Source of the DNA: Onchocerca volvulus
Taxonomy: Eukaryota > Nematoda > Chromadorea > Rhabditida > Onchocercidae
Assembly: GCA_000499405.2 (NCBI GenBank)
Contig: HG738141.1
Location: 1 to 64,000, forward strand
Reading direction: 5' to 3'
DNA: 64,000 nt
A program made the position numbers and the translations under genes. Every line of letters begins with the position of its first letter. The first letter of the stretch is position 1. The notes beneath the pieces were generated by a model, which did not search any database, was not told where the DNA came from, and saw only the letters and a list, made by a program, of their open reading frames with translations. Positions 10,691 to 22,875 of the stretch are shown here, piece by piece.

Positions 10691-13600
10691 TTTCATAAAG
10701 TTTTTCATCATCCAAAACTTTTCAATATTCCATCCATCCTATTTGTTTTGATTGTTTGATCTATCAAACCGTCATCATCACTTTTCCAATCATTCAAAAT
10801 ATTCAATATTTTTTATAAACATTCTATTTGCTTCAATTATTCAATGCATTTTTCGGCAATTTTAATTATCTTAGCACCAATCATTGTATGCTAAGTTAAA
10901 TTTTAGTCGTGATTAGATGTGTTTATCGCTTCACGATTATAATAAACGCATAGTGGATTAAAAATAACGGAATAATTTTTTGATTAAAAATTACGAAAAA
11001 AGTGTCAGAAAAAAAATGTCATCTATGCAAAAAATTTCAAAAATTTTCCGTCGTTTATGAAAATATTTTTTTAAATAAATTTAAAAACGTGAAAATTTCA
11101 GATATCTATTAAAAAATCCATTAGTTATTCGATTTGAGATAATTTAAATTCAAATATGTTCTTAGAATAGGAAAAAAAAATGAGCAGAAACGTTAATTAT
11201 TTCTCTAATAATAGCTTCTAATTTCTTGAAAATGATCTAATCATATTAATTTGCGCTTAGGTTGAATTGGATCCAATTGTATTAACAGCTGAAAATTATT
11301 AAACTTTTTCTTTTAATTCATCATGTTTTTCGTCATTTGAGAAAAATTGTTATTAAATATTGTCGTTTAAAAAATTTTATTATCAAAAAATTTGTTATTG
11401 AAAAATTTTGATTCATTTCTTCTTCAAATTTTCTCCATTTTCTGATTTACTATAGGCGATCACTTTATGTAACTTATTATTTATGTTATTGAAATAATTA
11501 ACGCTACCGCTGATTAAATCATATTATTATCATTACTATTACTATCATTATTATTAAATCAACATGATAGTAGTATTAATCATATTTTTATACATTAATT
11601 ATTGTATGATTTAATTAGCAGAAATGTTAATTATCGTTATCATATTCTACCATTGAATCAATCGTATTTAATTCAATTTCAGAAAGAAGACTGAAATAAA
11701 TTCAATTTCATTAATTGCTTATATGAAATTATCATACTTCTATCGTTTTGGAATGTAAGTTTGTGGATAAATGCAGCATAAAAATCAAATAATAATAATA
11801 ATATATTAATTGTGAGTGATCGAATATGCAATTATTTTTCTTTTTTATAAAATTTATAAACATTTTGATGAAATTCGTAAAAAATATTTATAAATTGAAA
11901 GAAATGGATAAATATTTATTCTATATTTATATTTTCATATATATTATATATTTAAGCATACATATTTTATTTCCCTTTTTTTCCATTCTTTCTTCTAAAT
12001 TTACTTATTGATTGAAAGATATTTTTTCCAATCATAAAAAATTTTTATTAGATATATAAATATATTCGTATTTCTCAAATATTTCATCTTTTCCGGAATA
12101 ATTTCCATCTATCTGTAATAAACTCGGAGTTATTCATTTATTCAAAAATTATTAATTATTGATAATATATTTTCTATTTACATCTATTCATTTATGAATA
12201 ATTAATTGAAAATGTATAATTTCTATTTAATGCTTTCATTCTTAGATTTCATTATCATGCTTAACAATAAAAGCAATTTCATCTCGTGGAAATTGCAGAT
12301 TTCTAATTCTCTCGAGTAATACTTCATGTCATTTCTTAATTTAAAAAAACTATTTTAGTAAATTCTTTTCTTTCTTGAAAAAAGAAGTTTTTAATTTTGA
12401 TATAAAAGCAAGTTTAATTATATCCATTTGTATTTTATTTTTTAATATAGGCAGGTTAAAATGAATGCTTTTAGCGATTAGTTAACAATAACAAATTTAT
12501 TCTTCAATAAAAGATTAATGTTTGATGTTTGATAATACTAGATATTAAAAAAAAGATTTAATAGAAATTGAAAATAATACTTAACTTTTTCTATTTCATA
12601 AAAAAATTTTAAGAATTAAAAATTTTTTTCACAAATGCAATTTATTTTGCAGAAAATGGGATATACTTCTTTTACATTAAATTACTTTCTTTAAAAATTC
12701 TCCCTTTTTTTTTTGTAGGATTTTAATTTCTTCATTTTAAAACTCCTTTAATCGCTTTGCTTTTTTTAAATTAATTAATTCATGTACCATGTTTATCATA
12801 TCGTTCGATAATATATTTTAATTGATATATGTTTCAGATTTGATGGTGTAATTATTCCATTTCAAGTATGCTATTTTTAATGAATTTTAACTTTCATTTT
12901 TTAAAAATTTTCTATTAATAATACATTCACCGCATTTAAAACAATCAAGTTCATGTAAGAATTAAAAAATTATTTCAATTTTATTTATCCTTTTAAAATT
13001 CAATAATAATTTAGTGATTTAAAGCAAATAATTTAGAAAGCGATACATTGATATCAAATTTCAAAATTTATCTATTAGCTTATTTCAAATTTCACTTCTT
13101 TTTCGAATGAAAGAAAGTAAGAAATTAAAAAAAAAAAAAGGAAACTTTACAAATCGGTGAATTATTGATAAGATTGGCAAAAATAGCATGCAAAATAAAT
13201 CTTATCGATTAAAAATCACATATCAATTTTTGCAAAACAGATTTTGATAAAATTACAAATCTGCTTCAGGTGATAATTACTTAATTTGTTATCAGCAATT
13301 AATTTGAAATAATATTCAAAACAAATTTTGCAATATGAAGCTATGGATGAAGATGATATCGATTATATTACAAAAGTTAAATAATATTCTATGCTAATAA
13401 TAAAGGTTAGTAATTCTTCTTCTGTTAATGATAATGTAAAATTACTATCAGTAAATATTGATAAAGCAATAGTTTTTATTATTCATTTCTATTTTTCGTA
13501 CATTTTAATTCGATTAATCTTTTTGAATTAAGTTTTTTTTTTTTTTCACTTTTTATAGCAGGAAATATTAGAAATATCATAATAATAATAATCAATTGCT

Positions 13601-15910
13601 AATTCTAATGCACAAGATAAATAATTAAAATATTTTGAGACAAAAATCACTAAATTTTAAAATTAGTACTATCAAAAAATAGAATAAAAACTATTGAAAA
13701 CTTAAAATTAAGATAAGTACCATTGGAATTTTTGAAAATTAAGATATTTCTTAAAAAAAAATTTCTTTTCGTAATTTTCAGGTTCAACACTGTTACAATC
13801 GATCGATAATATTTATAATATCATTTGGGATATTGTTAAATATATCAATTTTTAAAAATAAAATTTTTATATATCATATCTAATATTGTAAGATTTTTTC
13901 TTTTTTTTTTTTTGCAATTTCTATTTTTAAGTCTGAATCATATGTTGATATTGTCAAAGTTTAACATTATGTGATGAATTAAATACTAATTTTCCTTTTA
14001 TTCCATTTTTTTTCGTCATACCAAACTTGATTACTAATTTAAAATTTTAGAATTATTATTTACAATTTTACATCAAAAAAGTTTACATGTATACAACTTG
14101 ATTGCATGCAATTTAATATCTCATATTCGTTTAATATAATGCTAAAATCTCAATTAATTAATTAATTAATTGATTAATTAATTAACTATAATCTTTGTTT
14201 TTTTCAAAGAAAAAGGGAAAAATTAAAGTCGTTTTTCAAGTCATTTCTAATCACATTGCATAATTATTTGTTAGTAAAATTTTGTTTACTTTTCATTAAA
14301 CATAAATAATTAATTATTTTTAATAGTACTAATTAAAATTATTAGTATTACTTCAAAATTTTTTTTAAAAGCATCATGAAACTGTATAAATATCAATAAC
14401 TGATAATATCTTAAGCACAAGTACATTTGAAATTATCAATTTAATGATCACCAGTTTTTTAATTAGCTTAAAACCTAATAATTTAATTAGTTTTAATACT
14501 TGCACATCGATAAATGATAATATTCTACGCAAAATTATTTCTGAAGTTGTCAAACTAGTAGTATAAATAAAATCATTAATTATCAATGAAATTATCAATT
14601 ATCGCTAATCAATTAATATGAAATTAATTAATTTAATCAATTTTTTCATCTACCAGTGTTTATCATATCATTCATTTCTTTGATTTCGATTTTTATCTTA
14701 TCACTCATTTTCCTTATTCTTTGTTCAATACTATACAATTATATTATCATTTCTCATCTTTTTTTTTCCTCGAGCATTTGTTGAAAAGTTTTTGTCAGTT
14801 TCTGAGATGATTTATTCACAAAACGGGCATAATGCATATGTATATGTTATGATAAACAACAATTTCACCTATTTGAAAAATGGTATTTGAAGTGATATGA
14901 TAAGTTTATCAGTAATGCATGATTACAAAATGGAAGGACCGAATTATTTGAAAAAAAAAATAAAACTATCACTATATTCGGAAAATTAGAAATTAAATAC
15001 TTAGTTTCTAATTTTCATCGCTCCTATTTTTAGTTCTTGAATTATTGATAAAACTAATTAGTGATACATTAATTAAGCACCATAATATTCCTTCCATATG
15101 CATATTGCGTTACTACTTACAAATACTCATTATTGCTATAATAAATTTAATATAAAACTTCATTACCGATTTCAATTATTTTTCTTGTCAATCAGATTGA
15201 AAAGAAAAAAAAAAAGTAATTTCTATTTGAACTTTTTTTTTCGCTAAATTAATTATTAGGAGTTATATTTTAAATAATGAAAAATTATGCATGTGTTAAT
15301 ATAATAATTTTAAATTGAGAAATCGAAAATGGAAATTGCTTTTTTTTTTTTTAATTATCAATCTAATTATATAAAATATCTGCTCAGAAACGGTCACTTT
15401 TCTTGGATGCTAAATTGTATTTAAATCTTCTATTATTTACTTACATATATTTACTATTAATTAGGTCAAAATAAGGTCATCACTGCAATAATCTTTTCTT
15501 ACAGGATAATTAATAACAAATTATAAGCCAAAATGTTTAATTGCATTACATTATAGAATTTTATATCATGAAATAATCCAATTTTAAACAAAAATTTACA
15601 ACAACTTAATAAGTTTTTATTGCTATTGTTTTTTCTCCAGCTTAGTAAGGTTGATTTATTTGAATAAATAGCTAATTAAAATTTTTTATATTTATAGCAA
15701 ATAATTTGAACTCATTTTTCTTTTTTTTTTTGATAAGATTCTTGATAAGATTGGATTATTTTATGATATAAAATTATCATATAATTTAATTCCATATTTG
15801 GCTATTAATTATTTTTATTCATTACAGCAACAAATTTAATTTCATATTTAAATTTTTTGGAATTTTTCTTTCTAATTACATATTTTTTAAATTCAGTTCC
15901 TTTACATAGA
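10690..15910. other. Long AT-rich stretch without a supported gene
   Basis: More than 5 kb with no splice-consistent coding sequence. It contains an AATT-type simple repeat at about 14151-14185 and scattered A/T runs. The small frames at 11826-12011 and 14374-14598 (minus) are low complexity. Confidence 0.5.
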
Positions 15911-15916
15911 TAGAAT

Positions 15917-16182
15917 ATTATTGCTAATACAATAAACATTACTTTATTATTGCTAGTACAAAAAATATTCGTGTATTATCATTGCTAACATAATAAACAT
16001 TCGTGTATTATTGCTAATACAATAACCATTGCTGTATTATTGCTAGTACAATAAACATTCGCGTATTATTGCTAGTACAATATACATTACTGTATTATTT
16101 GCTAGCACAATAAACTTTCGCGTATTATTGCTAGCACAATAAACATTCGCGTATTATTGCTAATAAAATAAATATTTTGTGC
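15917..16182. repeat. Minisatellite, nine copies of a 29-32 base unit
   Basis: The unit is ATTATTGCTAGTACAATAA followed by ACATTCGCGT, with variants at the CTAGTAC position (CTAATAC, CTAGCAC) and at the end (CGCGT, CGTGT, CTGT). Nine consecutive copies can be counted. The block ends about 70 bases from the stop codon of the minus-strand secreted-protein gene, so it lies in or just beyond that gene's 3-prime region. Confidence 0.9.
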
Positions 16183-16253
16183 TAATTGTTACAGCAATTA
16201 TGGAATTATTATTTATTTATTTATTTTTTTTAATAATAAAATTTAAATTGATA

Positions 16254-18569
16254 TTATAAATGAATTTTTGTTGAAAGACTAATATTATTTTGTGCCAAAA
16301 TATTTACATCATTTGGATCATTTGTTGGAAAACCACAATGTACCTCAAATGTTATCGTTACATTACGACATTTGCCCGATCGCCAGATATACCATTGATT
16401 ATCTGAAAATATAATATCAAATAACTGATATAATACTAACATACTTGATATAATATTATTTTGATAAGAAATATAAAATATAATTGATAAAAGAAATATG
16501 TAATAATATAAATAATTGATATCAGGAGGCCTAAGCCTAAGCCTAAGCCTAAGCCTAATTGTAACAAATGTTTTGAATTGCAGTACCAAATAATTGATAA
16601 AATGATGATAAATATTTAAAGACAATGATAAATAAATGATACAAACGATGATAAATATATAAATAATTGAGTGAGAATTGTCAAGAATAGAAAAAAAAAA
16701 AAAAATGAAAAAAAGAATATACGAGGTCACGGGGTCAAAACATGAAATATAAAAGAATAGATAGGATCAATGATCAATTTTGAAACAAACAAACAAAAAA
16801 GCATGTAACTTTTATTCAGTATAATTTTCAAAATGCAAAAAAAAAAGGGAAAAAAATACAATTTAGTTTTCCTTTCATATCGAATTTAATTAATTAAAAG
16901 AATTGTGAGTTTTGATTTTACGGAATTTTTGATATTAATTAACGATTTTTTTATCGCTAATTTACAGTTTAAGTCTTGAAATAAATTTCAAATGTTGCAG
17001 TAACAAAAATTTGCATGAAATTAAATTTAGCCTCAAAACAAAAATAAAAAATTATTAATTATTTCGAAATTTGAGAAAAAAAAAAGGAATAAAAGATGTT
17101 TTTTGTTTTTTAATTCTTTGCTCGATTTAAATCTTATTTTCTATTTTGAAATAGTTACGATTTTTCAAAGCACTGAATATTTCAGCAAGAAATTAAATCT
17201 CAGGCAGATATTTTTGTAGGAAAGAAATTTTGAAATTTTTTAAAATTTTAATTCATTTTCTTCTCTTCCCTAATCTTCTCGCATCAAATTCAACATATTG
17301 TCGAAATTATAATTTTACACATAATTTTTTAGAAAAATGATAAGCAATTTTTAATAATTACAAAATTCGAATATTTCTGTAAATAATTACCTTCATTTAA
17401 AGTATTATAATTATGCCATCGAACACATTCATGAATTGAATTGGGAATTTTTGAAATAACCGAATCACGATCAGCACCTGTGCATTGTATATTGCAAACA
17501 GATCGGGTACGATTTAATAAAATACTATTATTACCTGAAATTATCTTTTTATACTTGAAATAAATATTTAAATTTGAATTCGAATATGCTACTTGTTTAT
17601 TTGAAAAAAATTAAATTTCAAAAAAAAAGTGATATTTTTTGAAACACTGCAAATATATTAAAATTATGTTAAATATTTATCAAATTAATATGATTATTTG
17701 AAATTGAAAAAAGAAAAAAAAAACAAAAAATCAAGTCTTATTTTGAATTATTATTTACAAGAATATATTTTTTTTTTTGAGAAATTACCGAATTAAATTT
17801 CAACTTTGATTATTTATTTAGTTTGTTTTAGTACATTTAATTTCTTGATTTAATCAATTAAAATGATTGCATAATTGGTTCATATTTGCTAATTTGTTCA
17901 AAATATTACAAATTCAATTATTCTAATTTAAATGAATGAAAATATTCTGTTAAAAACAAAAATATGCTGTTTTTATTTTAAATTTCTAAAATACATTCCT
18001 TAACAACTTGGCATTTTGTCAATTACATGCTTATAAAAGAATTTTTTCTTTTGAATTTAATATTTTATATAAATACTTTTTTAATCCATATTGTGTAACA
18101 GCAAAAAAATTTTGACAATTTTTTAAGCAAACTTTTTTATCAAATAATAATCAATTCTTAATAATAAAATAAAATTTACTTTTTGTTGCTTCTTCACCAA
18201 ATGATTTCTCCGTGTATTCTTCATCATAACATTCAGTTTCAAGAAATTTCGAATTATGAGCAATTATTAATTTACAAATGCTTCCATAATTAGATTCAAT
18301 ATCATTGCCAAAACATGTCAATGTTCGTTTCTCTGAAATTTATTTAATCAAATTACTTAATTGATTTTACATTTTTTCAAATTTTGTAAAACAGAATGAA
18401 CAAATTCAAGATAAAAAAAAAGCAATATTTGCAAAAAAGGAGAAAGAAATTTATAAAAATTACCCCATTTAACAATTTTTGAAAAATCTATACACATCAT
18501 TAAATTGGCACATGAGATGATAGTAACAATAATGATGATTGCTTCATGATTGACTGTTGTTGATAACAT
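16254..18569 (-). CDS. Small secreted cysteine-rich protein, 183 aa, family not recognised
   Basis: Four exons on the minus strand, 18569-18464, 18332-18180, 17534-17391 and 16402-16254, join to 552 bases with a stop. All three introns are phase 1, with GT donors and TTTCAG acceptors. The N-terminus has a hydrophobic stretch (about residues 10-25, with IIIIVTIISCANLMM) typical of a signal peptide, and no later membrane segment, so the product is probably secreted. Cysteines fall at 20, 26, 42, 55, 70, 100, 104, 123, 146 and 157; the last eight lie in the mature part and could form four disulphides. N-glycosylation sequons occur at N88, N94, N148 and N174. The C-terminal third has WYIWRSGKC and FEVHCGFP. 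I cannot match it to a named family; a nematode-specific extracellular domain is likely. Single-frame ORFs at 16254-16730 and 18357-18569 are its terminal exons read on into introns. Confidence 0.82.
16529..16558 (-). repeat. Interstitial telomeric repeat, (TTAGGC) x5
   Basis: The plus strand carries five exact head-to-tail copies of GCCTAA, that is TTAGGC x5 on the minus strand, the canonical nematode telomere hexamer. It lies in the third intron of the minus-strand secreted-protein gene, oriented so that the pre-mRNA would contain UUAGGC repeats. Confidence 0.97.
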
Positions 18570-19540
18570 CCTGTTTTTGATTATTGATACGAAATTTTGA
18601 ACTGAAATTGGAAATCGGAATTAAAATTAGGACTTTAAGTTCTAAACAACATAATATATAATATATTATAAAATGAATTCAATTTATAGGAAGAGAATTA
18701 GGCTATTATAAAATTCATAACAAAAAATGCATAAAGTTTGAAATTACAAGTTAATGTGATGAAATGAAAAAAAGAAAAAAAAATGGAAAAAAATTTAAAA
18801 AACGAGTGTTCAAATTTAGGTTAAAATAGAATTCAGTTTGATTCATGTTTAAAACTAAAATCAATGACTAGTTGATGAATTCAAAAGGAAAAAAAAAAAA
18901 AAACACATTTTGATCTGATCAAATCGATGAGCGACTCATAGAAAGAGATATGGTGTACTATAAAATGGAAGTGATTCGATAAAAATTAAATGATTTAAAA
19001 AAACGAATTTAAAAAAAAAAAAAGAAAAAAAATAGTTTGCATCGTTATTTAAATCATTTTCAAAAGTTGCGATTAAGAAGTGATCTAATTTTTCAAAATT
19101 TTTCGCATTTTTTAGTTTAATGAAATAAATCTTTTGAAGTTGTAAATAATATCAATTTTACTAGTTTAATAATTTTTTTAATTATTAATATTTAAACATT
19201 TTTTTATGAATTATCAGTAATGGTAATAAGAAATGAATAAATGATTCTTGAAATATATGGGTGCGAGAAAAATAATACGAAATTGATAAATGAAACTTTT
19301 CGACTTAATTATGAACTTGTTGAACATCTGGAAATCGATTGATTAGTATTAATTGATTAAATTGATTAGCATTCAACATGAAATTGATTTGTTTTTATTT
19401 TTTCCAATAATTTATTCAGCGAATAAAATCGAGAGATTGTCATATTATTAAAATCGAGATGAAATCTGCTAATTTTAATTTATTCAATTGATATTGCTGG
19501 TAATAACATAACTGGATATCGAAAACTTATAATTACTAGT
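18570..19540. other. Intergenic sequence upstream of the secreted-protein gene
   Basis: No gene seen. It should include the promoter of the minus-strand gene that starts at 18569, but I see no distinctive element. Confidence 0.45.
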
Positions 19541-20240
19541 CCGGTGAAACCGAGGTATTTTATACACAAATATGACAAAACAATTAAATTACATGTCTAA
19601 TAGAAATTTGCGATATTTCTCAGTCAAATGAATCATTTATCCATATCTCACTGCTTTGTTCTCGCACCGTTCAATCTGCGAAAGCTTACGTGCATTGTTT
19701 AAAATTTTGTCGCAAATCATGTTAATTGTCTGAAATGTTGTAAGCACCAAAGCTTGTGTGCATTGTTTAAAATTGTAAGCATTGTCTATCCCTTATCTTT
19801 TGTCCTGATAACCAAACCTTTTGTATAAAATGTTGTAAGTCATCGTCTACTACAAGACCAAGGATTATCGATATAAAAAGGGGCTTCTAGTGGTCACCGA
19901 TTACTATTATGTAGTGGTCAATTAGCGTTCACTCAATCGTTACGCAGTCAATCAGCTCAACGGTCACTCAATTCACTCGACAAATCAATATCCTCCAATT
20001 CAATCCAACTCACCGATTTCCAATCCATTTCTATTATAATCAAGCGAATCGTGATATCATCTGATTTTATTCTATCTTATAACATAGACGAAGGAATCAA
20101 TCAGTCAAACTTTTCTTATTACTATTCGTTTCTGCCATCTCACAGGATAAAAAACTTTCTCGATAATCAGTCTTCTATCACCAAAAATAATCATAATACT
20201 AATTGTCTTATCTTAATTTCGCTAATTGATTGATGCAAGC
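19540..20240 (+). promoter_or_regulatory. LTR-like or promoter-like segment with TATA box
   Basis: This segment stands out by richer composition. It contains CGATATAAAAAGGGG near 19869 (a strong TATA box), preceded by repeated blocks (AAGCTT with GTGCATTGTTTAAAATT at about 19683 and 19750; TGTTGTAAGCACC and TGTTGTAAGTC), and followed by clustered TCACTCAAT-type repeats at 19930-19980. Upstream repeats, TATA box and a short transcribed part fit a solo LTR of a BEL/Pao-like element, consistent with gag debris at 10.1 kb. I could not define matching LTR ends or a target-site duplication, so an ordinary promoter remains possible. The 60-codon frame at 20051-20233 has no domain. Confidence 0.33.
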
Positions 20241-22400
20241 TGTTTAGCGAAATAATGCGTCAAATGGAAATTTAGTAAATTAAGAAAAAAATAATTTCAA
20301 ATTATTTCTTGCAAATTTTCACGAAAAAAAACTTTTCGAAAACAATTTGTAAGAAAAATGGCAATTTCAAAAATTCCATTTCAGTTATCTTATATATCCC
20401 ATACGATTAGCATTACTAATAGTCTTTATATTATAAGAATTATAATTTCCACTATTATTAATTTAATTATTATTAATATTTTTATCAATATTAAAACTGA
20501 AAATATAATAATTTTAAGCTAAAATACAGTCATATTAATTAAAATTAAATGATTAATTTAATTTACGAACCAAATTACTATGAATTTCATACAGTTGTTT
20601 AAATAAGCGTATAATGATATAATATTTCTAAACTATTACACACATACTATAATTTCCATATCACCTGTTTATTTCTCGTCAAAGTAATCGGGGTTAATCT
20701 TATCAGTTTATCACTGATATGTTATAATTGCACTATTATACGATAATATCTTCGTGAATGAAAACACAAATGAGCACTTCCTTGCATTTCCCCCCATTTT
20801 CAAAATTATTCAATAGTTTAAAACAACAGTTTTCAATTCTTATTTTTGAAAAGACAAATTTGTTTAATACAAGCACAAATAAAAAATTTGTTTATGAAAT
20901 TGTCCTTTTCTTTTTTGATTTGATTCTATTTACTAACATTTAGAAAAACATGAAAAAGAGAGGGAAAAAAATAAGAAGATATATAGTTTAAAAAAAAACT
21001 AACAATTCATGGAAATGTTATGTATCGAATAGTTTGCATAATAGAAAATGCATGCTAATGCAATTCATCAAAAGAGAATTTATTCAACGTAAATTTTAAA
21101 AATTTAGGCGAAATTCAGATGTTTATTTAAATCGTCTTTTAAACAATAAACAGATGCGACAGCTATTTAAATTCATTTTGCATATCTACATTTAAAAAAT
21201 TATTATAAAAAATGCGCAAATCAGAAATCAAGAATACGATTTTAAAATTCTTCAAAGGATTTTTTTTTCGCAAATAAAAAGTATTGGAAAAAAATTTCAT
21301 TTCCATTTTGACAATTTTGCTTAACACTTTTATTTATTATTATTCGTAAATTTTTTTCATTTACAATTTTTTCAATCACTTTATCAATACTTAGTTTAAG
21401 TAAAGTAAGTGAAGTTAATGAAATTTTAAAAAAAAATAAATGAAATGTTAGGAAATTAGTTGTCAAAATAAAATGTGATAGTTTTAAAAAATATATCATA
21501 TAGGTCTAAAAATAAAAGAAGTGAAAAAATTGTTTATGATTGAAATATTAAAATTCTAGTGATATAATTAAGGTTTAAATATTGAACATAGCGCTAATAT
21601 AAAAGTTTGGCATAATATAAAAACATAAATTAAATATTCAAATGTCAACTAAAATAATGCAAATTAATTACTCATAACCTATGACTACTCCTTTTTTTTC
21701 TTTAAATTTATCAGCAAATCGAAATGAAACAATTATCGAAAATGGCTGAACTATGTATCCTAAAATTCGATTTCAATCGATATTTGTTATCAATAATCAG
21801 CAGTTTAAAAATGATACCTTTTCATGATATTGTGATAATAGAAGAATAGATGGAGTAAAGAATGCATGATATATACATAGATGTAAATATTTTCCTTAAT
21901 AATCTTAACTTTAAAAAAACAAAAACGGATAGATATTGTCATCAAAGTTGGAATTAAACCTAATATTCATCAATTCTAATTGTTATTATTTCAATCCTCA
22001 CTTCTAAAGTTTTCTTTTCTTATCTTTTAAATATCTGATTAGATTAATAATATTTGCCATCAAGAAATGGTGCAAATAGGTCAAAGAAATACTTCACGAA
22101 TCAGCCAAATGCTGATTTTATCTCATTCAAATTATATTAATTATAATTGATATTTTTTATCAATAATCAGCAGTTAGAAATAATATCTTTTGCGATTAAA
22201 TAGAAGAAAAGCAGATAAAATAAGGAATATATATAATACATTTAGAGAAATAAGTATGGTTATTTTCACATTGAACTGAATTACCTAAATCGGTTAAAAA
22301 ATCAAATCCTAAAAAAAAAAAAAAGATTTCATCAATAATCCTATAGCATCGATATTATTGACTGTTCCGAAATTGAAATTTTCTTTCTAAAAACGAACAG
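20240..22400. other. AT-rich sequence without a supported gene
   Basis: No gene seen; it holds the duplication listed separately at 21776-22250. Small frames at 20758-20943 and 21242-21499 (minus) show no domain. Confidence 0.5.
21776..22250. repeat. Diverged direct repeat, two units 370 bases apart
   Basis: The block TATCAATAATCAGCAGTT occurs at 21788 and 22158, each time followed by an A-rich stretch, a TATC/TACC-TTTT motif and AGAAGAA-type sequence over about 100 bases. The copies are moderately diverged. Confidence 0.6.
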
Positions 22401-22419
22401 AAGAATGGAGTACTGTAAT

Positions 22420-22500
22420 GAAGTGGATAGTACTGTAAAGAGCAAAGATCATCCATATATCGATGGTACTGTAAAGAACAAAGATCATCCATGTATATAT
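22420..22500. repeat. Two tandem copies of a 36-base unit
   Basis: The unit is GTACTGTAAAGAGCAAAGAT followed by CATCCATATAT, repeated with a few changes. It creates a duplicated YMDDLCSLQY in an antisense open frame (22355-22600) that is not a real protein motif. Confidence 0.85.
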
Positions 22501-22635
22501 AATATATATATCTTTCACATCCTATTCTTTCTCCATTATCATAATTCTTTAATAAAAAAATAAAAGATAAAACTTCTAATCTGCTATTTATTGATAGCAA
22601 ATATTATCATTAATGATATAAACCGATCAGAAGAT

Positions 22636-22875
22636 TCACATAATACTGGCTGGTTCGTAGAGCATTCCTTTCCGCAAAATTACTACCGTTCGAGTGATGT
22701 CCATAGCTTTGTCGCCATTTAAAAAAAAAAAAAAAAAAAGAAAAAATGCAAAAAAAAAAGAAAATGATTTTAAAAATGGAAAAAAAATAGAAAAATTATA
22801 AAAATGATAAAAAAAAAAAAAAAAAAAAAAGGCGAATACTGGTATTACTATTGCGTAGTGATGTGTAGGATGCAC
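22636..22875 (-). other. Poly(A)/poly(T) core bounded by GC-richer arms
   Basis: About 75 bases of unusually GC-rich sequence (22640-22717) is followed by an A-rich core of about 110 bases and then by another GC-richer arm (22830-22880). TCGCC on one side faces GGCGA on the other. The minus-strand frame includes GDKAMDITRTVVILRKGM, which looks less random than the neighbouring translations, but I recognise no protein. Confidence 0.3.

Noticed and set aside
22355..22600. Two YMDD motifs suggesting a reverse transcriptase
   Set aside because: They arise from a 36-base tandem repeat; no other RT motif is present.
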